Shown piece by piece: positions 36,835 through 48,700 of a stretch of DNA of 64,000 bases. The notes under the pieces were generated by a model. That model was not told the origin of the DNA. It searched no databases and saw nothing but the letters and a program-made list of their open reading frames with translations. The position numbers and the translations under genes were made by a program. The stretch is from Siderastrea radians (lineage: Eukaryota > Cnidaria > Anthozoa > Scleractinia > Rhizangiidae), in NCBI GenBank assembly GCA_964017195.1, contig OZ024891.1, forward strand, positions 10,505,458-10,569,457, written 5' to 3'. Position 1 is the first letter of the stretch. Every line of letters starts with the position of its first letter.

Positions 36835-37767
36835 GAATGCAGACTTAATTAATGACGTTTAATTAACTCAAGTAAAAATTCAAATTCTCTTTCTCAACTC
36901 TATAATTTCCAGGTCCCAATTCCGCTTCCACCCCAACGTCGCCGTTTTCTGGCAATCAAATGGTTGATCACCGCTGCTCGTGAGCAGAAAGCAAACAAAA
37001 ATGCCAGAATGTACAAGAAGCTTTCCAAGGAGTTAATAAGTGCCTACAACAACGAGGTATGAGCTGACTTGTTGTTTTTTATGTCAAGGATTTGAAATGA
37101 CGTTCAAGTACTTTGACCGTCTACCTATCGTAACTGTCTGACTTGAAGTGACTTGAAAGTCTGACTTGGGCTTGGTTTGAGACCTTGTGGCAATGAATCC
37201 TTCAATCTTAGTCTTCAGTGGGCAGCATTCGATCAAGGAGGGGAGAGAGAATAACAAACAAATCGAAAACAAAATGAATGCACATTTTTCGAAAGAGGGT
37301 GTAAAATTTTAAAATGAGGGAAATTAACGCGATTAACACAAGGAAGCACAGTTTGTGGTCACATCTGGAACAAGTTTATTTTGACTGAATTTAAAAATCC
37401 GAACAAAACAGCTCTACAGGTGTGTGAGGCAATTCTTTACAGACAATATGCATTAAATTCTGCCTAAATGTAGGAAAGCTATGGTTTTCTAGGTGTCAAA
37501 AATGTCTGCACTGGATCCAGAATTTGGGATTTTAAAAGATGAAAATTAAGGTCGCGGAATTAACGCTCACGAAAAATTAACGCGACTTAAAATAACGTCA
37601 ATTTTTACAATTTGCGTTAATTTCATGGAGCGTTACTTTCGTATAATAAGGTAGTGAAATTATTTATGTTGTTGTTGTGTCTGCAGGGTGCCGTGATAAA
37701 AAAGAAACGGGAACTACACAAGCGAGCGGAAGACAACAGAGCCTTTGCACATTATCGATGGTGGTAA
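29394..37767 (+). CDS. MRPS7: Mitochondrial small-subunit ribosomal protein uS7m (MRPS7)
   Basis: Eight exons join in frame: 29394-29521, 32541-32594, 34484-34573, 34922-34985, 35142-35176, 35883-36009, 36913-37056 and 37687-37767, with GT-AG introns and matching phases (2,2,2,0,2,0,0). The product is 240 residues, close to the 242 of human MRPS7. The first ~45 residues are basic and hydroxylated without acids, as in a mitochondrial targeting peptide. The ATG has A at -3 and G at +4. The uS7 core covers about residues 80-240. It includes [20 protein letters not shown] (first helix), [20 protein letters not shown] with the RNA-binding hairpin, and the terminal AHYRWW typical of animal MRPS7. 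uS7m binds the 3' major domain of 12S rRNA and nucleates the head of the 28S subunit. Exon 2 is only 54 bases. Intron 1 (3 kb) is filled by nested transposons. Confidence 0.95.
30893..32235. mobile_element. TA-flanked TIR element hosting a Harbinger-like MITE
   Basis: CCGTAAACTGCCGCTTATAA on the left and TTATAAGCGGCAGTTTACAG on the right are inverted copies, each next to TA, which fits a Tc1/mariner-type target. Subterminal GGGCTTATAACCGG-like blocks recur. Removing the insert at 30941-31864 leaves about 415 bp without coding capacity. It is in MRPS7 intron 1. Confidence 0.7.
30941..31864. mobile_element. Harbinger-like MITE, copy 1 (924 bp)
   Basis: The ends are GGGAAGGTACGTTTTTTCTT and its inverse, flanked by TAA on both sides (30938-30940, 31865-31867). 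Three-base TWA duplications are characteristic of PIF/Harbinger elements. It is nearly identical to 39016-39936 over its full length. Both carry, on the minus strand, a short coding-like tail (see findings). No transposase is present. Confidence 0.8.
33331..33402 (+). repeat. tRNA-like sequence, probable SINE head or tRNA relic
   Basis: TGGCCTAGTGGACTAAG resembles an internal A box (TGGCNNAGTGG) and GGTTCGGCCC, about 40 bases on, resembles a B box. A T-rich tail follows. The acceptor stem does not close convincingly, so a functional tRNA is unlikely. It lies in MRPS7 intron 2. Confidence 0.4.
33865..34110 (+). repeat. Dispersed repeat shared with 55772-55970
   Basis: Collinear blocks include AAAATTGCCCAAAA, then GCAATAAAGA, a TTTTCAAATTTTATTTTTAAT-like stretch, TCATACAAA and GGTTACCTGTG. 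They recur at 55772-55970 with similar spacing. The type is unknown; ends were not defined. Confidence 0.45.
34195..34370. repeat. Short tandem repeat, TGTAGTATC-type 9-base units
   Basis: Tandem array of nine-base units such as TGTAGTATC, TGTAGTACC and TGTAGTCTC. The minus-strand frames through it (Thr-Asp-Thr or Leu-Gln-Ile repeats) are artefacts of the period being divisible by three. It lies in MRPS7 intron 2. Confidence 0.85.
34438..34457. repeat. (GT)n microsatellite
   Basis: Short GT run after a poly-T tract, about 25 bases before MRPS7 exon 3. It forms part of an unusual pyrimidine and GT-rich acceptor region. Confidence 0.8.
35330..35525. repeat. Cluster of GGATCCTGT-like repeats
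   Basis: Variants of AGGATCCTGT and GATTCTGTAGGATC occur many times in both orientations in 200 bases of MRPS7 intron 5. This could be a degraded inverted-repeat element; no clear ends are visible. Confidence 0.5.
36515..36835. repeat. (CAGA)n microsatellite tract
   Basis: Two long runs of a four-base CAGA/GACA unit (about 36515-36655 and 36735-36835), separated by degenerate copies, in the intron before MRPS7 exon 7. Frames reading Thr-Asp-Arg-Gln on one strand and Val-Cys-Leu-Ser on the other are simple-repeat artefacts. Confidence 0.9.
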
Positions 37768-37922
37768 CGCTACTGTATGATTTCACCCTCATGGTGTACT
37801 TCCGGAACTTCTCTTTCCCAAGCTACGGTAGTTAGCTTGACTTGGTAGTTACAGTATAAGGCGAAGTCCTGGACGTACCTTTATTGACCCTGTATGGGTG
37901 TGTGATAGTACATGCGCTGTTG

Positions 37923-37928
37923 AATAAA
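37923..37928 (+). terminator. Polyadenylation signal AATAAA for MRPS7
   Basis: Canonical AATAAA 156 bases after the MRPS7 stop codon. It is the first canonical signal downstream, so it is a plausible 3' end marker. Confidence 0.55.
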
Positions 37929-39015
37929 CATCCAGCTAAAGTTTCAAGTTTCTACTTCAAGAGTCGAATTCTTGTCACTACACAGAGAATTGACAACTAC
38001 AAAAATAGGGAAAAAAAGCAAAATAGGAAGCTACCAATACGCCTAAAGACAAATGATAAAACGTAGCCAAGCCTTCAGCGAGACAAGGAAAGGAACGGAG
38101 AAAAGAGGAAAAATTCATTTACTTGTTTGTCCTGCATGTATATACGTCGTTTCTATATTTGACTTGCAGCACGGATGAGTGGTTGTATAGAGCGCTTCTC
38201 AATTGAGTGTCGTAAAACCAAAACGAAAGTGATTACAGCAGTCAATCAAAACAGACACAACCAAAACAAAGAATCAGTCGGAACTCTAAGCAAAAAATAA
38301 ATCAAATCAAATGAGACGTGAATGGCGCCAAACGCGGGAAAACGCGGGAAAACGCGCGCGAGCAAGTCAGGTGAAAGCGGCGAGATTTTTTCCAGTTTTG
38401 CTTTTGTTTTTTTGTTTTTTTTGTTTGTTTGGTTTTGTTTTTTCTCTTTTTTGGTGTTTTGTTATATTTTGTCGTTTTTTTAAACACTCACGGTGTAGTA
38501 AAGGAAAATTGAACGCAAAGTACTTTCGACACTCGTTTGAAACCTGCTCTGACACTTTTAAATTAATTATTAGGCTGCTTGTCCATCAAAGATTGCGGAA
38601 TAGCTACAGTCATTTGTAGAACGCTCACGTATTTTTTGTTGAAAGATTAAGCCTGTTTTCAGGTTAGTTGATATACATTTGTTTATCAAGCGACTGCGAT
38701 TCACAAAATTTGGAACAATGTTTTCATGCCGAATGTTCAAATAGGCTATTCAACATACTGAAAGACAAAATAAAACATGAAGCAATTTATTATGGCGTCC
38801 GAGTTCTATGGTTTTTAAACAATTAAGTCACAACTTCGTTCATCGTTACGGGAGAACACTGTGAAACAGTGTGTCGTTCACTATACATCTGGCTGCGGTG
38901 GTAAATGTGTGGTAGCGGAAGATGTAGAAAAGATTACCTTGAAGAAACCGTTTGTTTCCTAACTTTGGGAAAAAATAGTGTCAGAGACACCATTCGACTG
39001 GACTCTTGGTTTTAA

Positions 39016-39936
39016 GGGAAGGTACGTTTTTTCTTGTGGGGGGAGGGCTGGGGCCTCAGAGGGGAGGGTCATCAGTGAAAGTGAGCACCAAAAGGGGAGG
39101 GCCATACCTCATGTGAGCTATTCAAGGGAGGGTCACACATCTTTTCCAGAATTTTTTAATGAGAATTTTTGTGATGTTGCTTTCCATTTTTCTTACAGAT
39201 TAAGTTTTTCGTTTCACCTACTTTGATTTAATTTGGTGTTTTATTATAGGTACTAGGTTATATTTTTACATGTATATTATGCCATGGCACATAGTTTTTC
39301 TCGGAGGACTCGTGTCCTTTTCCGTCCCTATCGAGAAGTACTTGACTCAGGTATCGTTTCTTCAGCTTCTTTCTGTTGGCTATCCGCTGCCTGATCTCCT
39401 GAGTCGTTTAGTTCTGAAGAGTTACTAGTAGATCCAACAATGCGCTCTACCCTGTCGGAAATGTCAGAAATATTTGTTTTTGAGAGGCAGATTTCGCATG
39501 CTAAACAACTAAACCTTTCTGTTAAAATAACCAACAGCAATGCCGGCTGGTCGGAGAAAGAAGCGCGTGTATTTTCCCTTAGATATTTTATGTTCAAAGC
39601 TTTTATAATACTCAAATACTTCCATATTCAAACTTCAGCTATAAAACGTAAATATCCCACACTGATTGTTCGCATTTTCCTTGTTTCAGCACGCACACAT
39701 TCAATATCGAGATATATTCATATTCAAACACTTTGCGTTCACAAGCGAAACGTTCTGAGGTTTCTACAGCATGGAACATACCATGTTGTAGTGAGGGGAG
39801 GGTCACGCTTTTGTCAGTCACCTAAAAGTGGGGGGTCAGGAGTTTTTTTTATTAAAACGCAAGGGCCAACACTTTTTTGGGAAAAAAATACCAAAATTCC
39901 CCAGCCCTCCCCCCCCAAGAAAAAACGTACCTTCCC
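39016..39936. mobile_element. Harbinger-like MITE, copy 2 (921 bp)
   Basis: It has the same GGGAAGGTACGTTTTTTCTT ends as copy 1, flanked by TAA (39013-39015 and 39937-39939). The right terminus is intact (CGTACCTTCCC), whereas copy 1 has one change. The 245-codon plus-strand frame that spans it runs through the element and its flank and has no protein-like features. Confidence 0.82.
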
Positions 39937-41040
39937 TAAGGAGAGAAACCTGGTAAAGAGTTTTCTGACTCATCGCGCGCATGACACGTCACAAAGACTT
40001 TGTGACGTCAAACATTCATTTCTCTCTTTTTGCGCGGAACGAAGAAGCTGTGCGTTTCTTGCGAAAAAAGAAAAAAAGTCGTGTTTTACGGTCATGGTTG
40101 TACTTTTGCTTCTAGCACCGCCTGGTTTCTTGCCAACAGTCTGGTCTCGCACTACCTGCAACACAAGACAGAAGTAAGTTTTGTTCACACTTTCAAAAAA
40201 CAAACTTTGCATCTCGTATAAAGTTTATTATTAAAAACTGGACTTGGTATATTGGATTTCTACCATTCTGATTGGCTGGACGGAGCCAGGCTATCAGCTC
40301 ATATACCTGCTGTGACCAAATATGGACAATGAACACTCAACAACAAAATGAACAAAGTGAGCTGGAAGTTTTTTCCTCGCCAGCAACCCGGCGAGAAAAA
40401 TAGACAAGAAAAATCACTTGGCAGCGAATTTGAATTAAGCAGAAATTCCAACAGCGTCACTAAAAGCGTCGTCTAACACAAGTCAAAATTGTTTGAAGAA
40501 CCTAAGCAGAAAAAGAAATTAGAAATTTTAGCATTGAGCGTTGTGTTTACAATTAATTTCCTTCATCGGTCGTCACGTCGATCATTAAAATTGAACAAAC
40601 GGTAGGTTTTATCAAGTACTAAACACAAGTAAGAACAAGTAAGAACAGACTACAGCTGCAAACTATCAAGAAGGCCGAAGAAAGGGCGAAAAATTTTTTC
40701 GGCTTTAACACGCAAAATTGACACTGGTTTACCTGCACTCGTTGTAGCTCTGTGTTACAACAGGTCCAAATGCTCAGATAGAAATCGGATGCCATGTAAA
40801 CGGAGTTGAATCGCTTTTCCAGTTGTTTGAATGTTGTTTTTACCATTCCGTCCGCAACCTCTAAACCGAGAACAACTGCATTTTGTGCTTTCCATTAAAC
40901 AAACTATGATGGTGAATTCTAATGTTCCTCGCTACAGTAATCTTGCTTCTGAGCTGCATAGAAATTACTTCTTCAAGTTCAAATTGGTTCTGTCTTCATT
41001 TCGATCAAACACGCACATGATGGCTACGTTGTGCGAACAG

Positions 41041-42886
41041 AATTACCACCATTTTCACTACTACGCGACTTTTCTTTTCAAAACACCTCTGAGCACTTTG
41101 CAATACGCTTCCGTCAATCATACCTTATATGGGAAGTGTGTGATGTTACCGCAATTGAATTGAGCTCGAAGGAATAAGGATGGCGCCAAATTATCCCGTA
41201 AATTTGCGCTGGCGAGTCATATATTGACTAGTAAGAGGCTTTAGAGTCGTTGATGTTGCAAGAATACTTCACGTTTGGTAGATATTTGTAAAGAAATTTC
41301 GACATTTCTTCAGAATTAAATACCCGCTCGGTGGATTATCCTATGCGGCGGATAGTAAGCGTGCGTTTAAACTCGCGAATAAGCTAAACCAAAGTGTGAA
41401 GTAATAATTCTAGCTTTTCTGACCTGAAAATAGCACACGACATGTTATTCACCAGGAGTATAAATCTGGCAATATCCCGAAGTGTACAAGGACAAAATTC
41501 AGGAGTGGATAGAGTATGCAACGGGAAAACGAATCATGATCGGCGTGCGATCAACCGATTCGTGAAGAAAATGGGTTTTGCAAGAAGAAAGGTACGTATG
41601 ACTAGCTGCATTTTTTGGAAGGGACACTGCTAATTCTAATCACCTATCACCTCCGGAATGAATTGAAAAAAACAAAATAAAGCATAAGTTTATAATGCGC
41701 TTGTAACGTTTGTTGTTCTACGTTTCGAGAATGTAAACATACAACGCTGTGACATGATAGGGAAATTGTTATTTCTACAAGCTAAGCGGGAACGGGGAAT
41801 CGAGGAAAATATTTAAGCTTACTTTCAAGTTTACTTCTTCGTTATAACTCAAGACGATTGCCAAAGAACGTGATGAGGGAAACAGGACGATGTATTGTCG
41901 TAGGATCGCTGAATTTCACCGAGAACAGTTGCTATTTATAGATGAATCTGAGAAGTTCTGATTCATCTATAAATAGTAACTGTTCTCGGTGAAATTTAGC
42001 GATGACCGACGACGATACATCGCCCTATTTCGCTAATCACGTTCTTTGGTAATCACAGTGAGCTATAACGTAGAAGTTAACATGAAACTGTGCTTAAATA
42101 TTTTCCTTGATATTTCTCCGTTCCCGCTTTAATTTTATAAATAACGATTTTTCAGAATTTTCTTGCTAGCATGTCACAGCGTTAACATTCACGTAGAACA
42201 ATAAACGTTATAAAGCGCTTATGCTTTGTTTTTCATTCCATTCCTCGGGTGATCGATTCCTTGGGTGATAGGTGACTAGAATTGGCATCGTTTCTCGCAG
42301 AAACAATGCAACAAGTCCTACGTACGTTTCTTCAGCTTTCTTCTTGTCAAACCCATTTTCTTCACGAATCGGTTGATCGCACGCCGATCATGATTCGTTT
42401 TCCCGTTGCATACTCTATCCACTCCTGAATTTCGTCCTCGTACACTTCGGGATATTGCCAGATTTATACTCGTGGTGAATAACATGTCGTATGCTATTTC
42501 CAGGTCAGAAAAGCTAGAATTTTTACTTCACACTTCGGTTTAGCTTATTCACGAGATTAAACGCAAGCTTACCATCCACCGCATAGGATAATCTACCGAG
42601 CGGGTATTTAATTCTGAAGAAATGTCGAAATTTCTTTACAAATATCTGCCAAACGTGAAGTATTCTGGCAACATCAACGACTCTAAAGCCTCTTACTAGT
42701 CAATATATGACTCGCCAGCGCAAATTTACGGGATAATTTGGCGCTATCTTTATTCCTTCGAACTCAATTCAATTGCGGTAACATCACACACTTTCCATAT
42801 AAGGTATGATTGACGAAAGCGTATTGCAAAGTGCTCAGCAGTGTTTTGAAAAGAAAAGTCGCGTAGTAGTGAAAACGGTGGTAATA
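41041..42886. mobile_element. Giant palindrome, ~1.85 kb with ~920-bp arms
   Basis: The left arm (41041-41950) is repeated in inverse up to 42886 with few differences, around a centre near 41957 where GATGAATC pairs with GATTCATC. There is almost no spacer. Outer blocks pairing include AATTACCACC and GTGAAAA. No transposase was found; a short frame at 41442-41590 lies in the arm and is therefore present twice. It is either a fold-back transposon or an inverted duplication. Confidence 0.85.
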
Positions 42887-43257
42887 CAAACTTGTTCTGT
42901 TTCAACTCCAGCAGCTAATATGGTGAAATTGTACAGCTTCAATCTGCTTTGAACGATGATTACAACAATGTTTCGGGAAAAATCAAACATGTACCATATT
43001 TCAGAGCCAATAATTAGAAGATTTTTTTCCCAAACTTGTGCCACTTCGTTCACTTTCGAGCAGTTTTCATTGATTCATTCAGCTTTGCAATGAAACGTTG
43101 CAACACTTCGCAAGGTTTTGGAGCCTTTTTCGTTCAGTCATGTGATCGATTCTTGCTCCCTTTTTATCCCTTTTCTCATTTTTCTCTTTCTTTCTTGATT
43201 TTTTTTTTCACAAAAATAGTAGTTAAGTTTTTAATAAAACAATTTTTCTACTCAGGC

Positions 43258-43330
43258 TTGCTGGATATGAAATGATTATAACCAACTCGGCGCTAGGCGC
43301 CTCGTTGGTTATCTGTCATTTCATATCCAG
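43258..43330. repeat. 70-base palindrome ending GGATATGAAATG
   Basis: CTGGATATGAAATGATTATA and CATTTCATATCCAG pair as outer stems, with AACCAACTCGGCGC and GCGCCTCGTTGGTT as inner stems. It is probably a minimal MITE. Confidence 0.6.
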
Positions 43331-44714
43331 CGCGCCCTCGTAGAATAATTGTAAATTATTCGTTACTTTTAGTGTTACAGAATCTCGGGGACATTTTACG
43401 AAATGTTTTACACATCTCATGGGTTTTCTCATCAGTTCTATATTTTTCAACGTTTGATTAAACTGAAAAAAGACAACGGCCTCCTGTGGTACGAGAAAAC
43501 AGCATTGTCGCCGATAAAAGTTTTACAAACTTTGGTTCAGTTATCGGGAAAACAGTTATTGGTTGTCAACATGGTTGTGCGCGTGCATTCCGTCTGGCCT
43601 GCTCGCGCTGTTATGTACATTTCACCATAAAAATGTGACTGAAAAATGAAAGACGTATGTCGTTATGGCGTCATAATCAACTTGAAAGTAACAGACAACG
43701 CGAAATAAATTTCAAATGCGGATGATCCCATCGTGTTTTACAGTCTTGACTCGTTTTACAGTCTTCACAGCCAATAACATCACGGCTTAACTGGTCTGTC
43801 ATATCGCGCATTGTTATTCGTTGACGCTTCGAAAGAGCTTTTAAATTCGTTGTTTACCATGAACGCACGGCGATGCTCATTATCAATGTAGGCGGCAAAC
43901 TTAACAATGAACGCAGGGCGCTTTTGTTTCTCCTTTTGTTTGGCAAAATCGCACACATGCACATGTTTTGGAAGAACATTTCATGAAACGGTTTTCCATT
44001 TTGATTTGTTGCAAGGACATTGTTAGAGTGGTTTTGTTTGGGCAAACGATACAACACAGAAAGAAGGCCATTTCCAATTGTCTCTGCGCGAGCGAGATGA
44101 TTGTGTCGTAAATAAACCCAGCATTTCGCTTGTTAGTGCGCGGAAGCGGCAGACGCCGCAACGTTTTGCTTCTGTCTTTGGGAGCTTTTAATTTTTATGT
44201 AAATTAAAACAGCGGCGCGTGTCGAGCCGTTAGTGTAGTGCTCCGTCAAGTTTCAACGCGGCAGGCGATGTTCGCGCCCGCTCGCTCATTCTTTTCCCTC
44301 GACTATCCCTGATCGGAGCGGAAAGAGAGACTGCTCGTAGTCTAGTACCGATCATATGGATATGTGACACACAGGCGATTCAGTGATCGCATCTACTACG
44401 TATGTTAGTTTATAGACTGAATGGGTTTTATCACTACGATCAGTGAGTCTTTTTTATCAGAAATCGCACGCATTGATTGTGCACAAACCATTTTTGTGGC
44501 TTTTGTGGCTTTTGTGTCTAATAAGAGATATCCATACGGTATTCAAACTTCGTGCGCGCCTTATTTTGGACTTAATTTGCATAAATACTCCATTTACAGA
44601 TGTCTGCATTTAGTTTATTACAATAGAGTTTAGCTACTTATTGTTTATTCATGGTAACCATTGTCATACGCTAAGACAAAGACTTGGCTCGGAACACGCG
44701 CGAATTTTGAACCT

Positions 44715-45035
44715 CAGATTTTCAAGCGTAAAAGTCTGGAACTTCTTCTGCTCGAATTTGGACGAAAAAACTACCAGGGTGTAGGGGAAACATGTATCTT
44801 CGATAATCCGCTGTTTCATATGGATGTTGTTGCTTATTTCGAAAAAGACTCCATGCTGAATTTTAATACGGTCTAAACCCATAGTAAAAATCCCGAAAAT
44901 GCACATTTTTGAAAGCAAAAAGTCTGGAAGTTGTTCTCGTTGTATTTTCCTATTCGTTGTAGTTTTGCCCTTTAACTACAAAAATCCGCTGTTTCAGCCT
45001 AAAAAAGTAGCCTGTGAGTGTTTCGAAATAGCGAT
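44715..45035 (+). repeat. Two-copy tandem repeat, ~185-bp period
   Basis: AAAGTCTGGAA (around 44731 and 44919), ATCCGCTGTTTCA (44806 and 44986) and TTTCGAAA (44836 and 45021) recur in the same order at a ~180-190-base offset. It is a diverged local duplication with no coding role seen. Confidence 0.5.
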
Positions 45036-45721
45036 TTTAGTGAGTAAACTTCGCCAGATTCGTCCCTTTCCTCTCTTATTGTGGCGCTTTTATGGAGCGT
45101 TCATGCTTGAATGGCTCGCCACGGTACTCATTATTATGCGTAAATGTCCGGCCATTCTGTCCGATGCACCAGAAACAGTCCTTCTCAGGACTACACTCCC
45201 CCCGGACAATCATAATTTGCCGACCTAAAATAAAGTTTAATTTATTTGCTATTGTTGTTGTTGTTTTTTGTTTGTTTTGTTTTGTCTTCAATTTTTCTTT
45301 TGTGTTCCGGTCAACTACTGTACTTTTTTATCGTTTTGAAAGTTAGTCTTCAGCACGCTTAAGGATAGTTGAGTAAAATTGAGCATTAAAAGTGCATGTA
45401 GAATGATTAAGTTAATATAAGGATGAACACACCGTTCAAATCCATTCTGTGCAATGTTGTTCACAACTGGTTTGCAGCCTTTAGCTTTGTCCGACCTCCA
45501 GCCCACCCCAGATGGGATTTGTTTAGCACAGGGTTAGGGCTAAACGTGGTTAAGATCAGATTTGTATCTTGACATTTTAATAAGGATCGTCGTATACTTT
45601 GGTTAAGTTCATATTTCTTTAATATTTCTTTCGTGGTAGTTCACAAATGTTAGCGAAAGCCAGAGACAATATATTTCAACCACAAAGCATAGCATGACAG
45701 TATTAAATTCCTTTGATACAG

Positions 45722-45801
45722 AAAGTTGGCTTGCCGTCTGAGAGCTCACCCATGACAAGGCTGGACGGTCACAGTGGCAGAACATGGCCAGGATTTGCAA
45801 G
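45722..45801 (+). other. Orphan exon-like segment
   Basis: An 80-base open segment bounded by a plausible acceptor (ATACAG) and a good donor (AAG then GTTAGT). It encodes KVGLPSESSPMTRLDGHSG and a few more residues. I do not recognise the peptide and find no partner exons, so it may be chance. Confidence 0.15.
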
Positions 45802-46474
45802 GTTAGTGCACTTATGTATTGCGATTAGGTGTGTATTGGTAAATGGTTTGAGTGAAGGAGTGCCGGTTGTTTGGTTTGACTGTCGGGTAAGGGCTGTCTT
45901 ATGGGCGGAAGTCATCGCCCAAGTTTACCTCGTGTTATCCTTTAGTAAGCTTTCTGTGTCTTTCTTTTCGCTTGTTTATAGACGCTTTGCTTTGTTTTTT
46001 ACTGTCTAGTCGCAGAAGTGGCGTGATTTTGTTTGTTGGTTTTGTTTTGTTTTGTTTTTTGTTTTTCTTTTCTCCTCTGGAAAGCAAGGAAGTAGGACGG
46101 GCTGGCTGATTAGTGCTTATATGACCTCTCTTTCACGCAGTGAGTAAAAGAAAAAATATGCATGACATTTCGACACGATTTTCGTCTGAGAGACGTCATG
46201 AGTGGAATGTTTGTTAAAAAGTTATATGGGCTTTTCAATGTTGCCTGAAATATATAGTGCGTGGAACAATATGTCGTTGTAACTTGCGTCGTTCTGCGAG
46301 AACTACCACAGGCGGCCCAAGCTCACGATGAGAGGAGTTGAAATAATTAACATAATACTCTTTTGAAATACGCGAAACGTGACTCTCGCCTGGTGGCATA
46401 TGGAGGTGTTGTGTTACAACGATTCATGTTTATAAAGGTTTGTATGGGAGAAAACGCTTTCGAATTTATAGCTA

Positions 46475-48700
46475 GTCCAGTTCTGGCCCCTCTCTCTGTC
46501 ACGCAACGCTCCGCTCTCGCAGAGAGAGGGTCCAGGGACAATTGTCTGCGCATGCTCCCGCTAACCAATCAGAGCGGATCAGAGCGCAGGATGTTGATTT
46601 CACCCGACTGAAAATATATTTGTGGCGAGTGAGGTTGGCAACACTCGGAAAACTTTTCAAGTTTTGTTCAAGATTAACTTGGCGGATTGGAATGTCTGTG
46701 GCATGTCTGCACTTTCATTAACCGGCCGTCGCCATGGGCGACCGCCGGTTTATAAAATGGACACGGTTTTGTGGTGATGGTCAGTTGGCTTAACAGACGA
46801 ACAAAGTGCTATAAAGCTTGTGGTACGGGTACTCGAGCTGTACTGTCTTATATCAGACGCATGCGCATATTAGTCTGCTGAATGTTACCTTCGTGCGTTC
46901 TTGTTTTTTAATTTACAGTATTTAAGATATAAGCGGCGAAGGGCTGTTAAGTTTGGGGTTTCTGTATTTGTCTTGCATAACGCATGCGCAACTGAGTAAA
47001 GCAGCGAATTAGTGGTTATGGTGAAAATTTTTTTTCGCGGAGGAGTTTTGTTATGGGGATTGACATTTTGAGGGATGTAAAATGTGGGAGTGGAAGGATT
47101 TGTGAATGTGAGGAGCATATCACGCTTCTGTGAATGTGATTTGCTTTGAAAGTTGCATTTTGTATAACAGCGGTGTAATATTGTGCTGCGTGAGAGGCAG
47201 TTAGTTCGTGTGGTTTGCGTGTGGTTTGCGTGTGGTGTTGCCGTTCCGAGTCAACTCGTTTACTTTGCATAGGAATTCCCAGGCTAGCAAACCAGGTTTA
47301 AACAACACGTCATGAGATATGCCTTAACGTGCCCCAGACTCCGACGATCTGCTCGGGCTCGTGTTTATCAAGCGTTATATTTTGATTCTACTGGTATGTT
47401 CAATGTTTGTATTCACGGTCTAGGCACAAAAGTAAATATTTCGTCATCCCTTTGTAAGCATCCTCAGTTATGAGCAAATTTATACCGACATTCAACGTAT
47501 GAGTGAATTTTGCGTTTTTCAGCAGAAATAAAAGCGATAAGAAAGATAAGCTGAGTCATCAGAGTTTAAACATTACGTCATCCAGGAACGCTATAGTAAA
47601 AATATTGTGTCACACAATCACACTTTTCGTCACGCCGGATCGTATAAATACAGGATTGCGCTAACATTTGTGAAACCTAGGGGTGGGGTGGGTCAGAATC
47701 GCCGGTTAAAATGCCCATTGGCCTTTCTTGTTAGTTTTATTGATTCGAGAGAAGCTCATTTAATATGGAAGCTCATTTAATATGCCCGATGCAAATGAGT
47801 TTGTGTCACAACACCCGGGCACCACATCTGCCACTTCGCTCAAGGAGTACTTTTCCCCGGAAGTTTTCGACAATATTTTGGCGCATTTAGGTTTTCTTTG
47901 CCTTACTTTTGGTTCTGGAAACAACATAGTATGGATGCGAATTTTGCGAGTTTCGAGAGGTGATCCAATAAACTATAGAGAGCTCATTAAATATGCGCGT
48001 CCGTCTCCAACGCCGATGGAAAACAGTCTGAAGCCTGTGTGCGATAGCCCTTTACCAGGCCCTTCATTACTGATGCAAAGTCACAACAATATTACAACTG
48101 TATAACGTTCTGAAAGTTTCATATATATTCTTTTTTAACTAACCTATAAAGAAGCAGTTGGAAGACTGCCAGTTGGTAAAATTCCAAAAACATTTAGGTT
48201 TTTAGTTACAGCGTTACAAAAAAGATTGAGAAAAATGTTTTGATCAACAGCAAATACCACAAAATTGGCAGTTAGTCCTCGTAATTACTCAAGCTTTAGC
48301 CTTCTCTCGGCTCCCGTATCCAGTGTTTTTGAATTGACCATAACTCCTCTGTTTCTCAGTACATCAAGAATTCATGTAACGCTCGCAGCAACCGTTTCTT
48401 CTGAAAAAATAATCTGAACTGCAAGAAGAAATCGCTCAGTGTAACTAACCAAACATGGAGCAAACACGATCGAATTCGGGAAATATTATTTTCTTTTTGA
48501 CGACCGCACAAAAAAATCGTCCACCAGCGCTTCCCTTCCCTTCTCTGTTTTCTTATTCGTCTTATCTCGTTTTACATGCGCAGTAGAGATTAGCTAGGAA
48601 ACTAGCTAAAATTACGAGCATGCGCAGACAATTGTCCCTGGACCCTCTCTCTGCGAGAGCGGAGCGTTGCGTGACAGAGAGAGGGGCCAGAACTGGGCTA
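46475..48700. mobile_element. TIR-bounded element, ~2.2 kb
   Basis: About 85 bases at 46475-46562 (CCAGTTCTGGCCCCTCTCTC onward, with GACAATTGTCTGCGCATGCTC-like sequence) are repeated in inverse at 48615-48700 with very few changes. The TIR itself contains a hairpin (CTCTCTCTG against CAGAGAGAG). The interior has a 107-codon plus-strand frame at 47782-48105 of unknown nature. I could not identify catalytic residues, so an autonomous transposase is not shown. Confidence 0.6.
47782..48105 (+). other. Unrecognised 107-codon frame inside the 2.2-kb TIR element
   Basis: It starts MPDANEFVSQHPGTTSATSL and continues with a segment (KEYFSPEVFDNILAHLGF) that could be a helix. It is the only frame of note in the element. 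It resembles no family I can name and may be a remnant of transposase sequence or chance. Confidence 0.15.

Noticed and set aside
39440..40177. 245-codon plus-strand open frame
   Set aside because: It runs through the Harbinger-like MITE and out into its flank, is low in protein-like features, and its first half is also present in the other MITE copy with a different frame.
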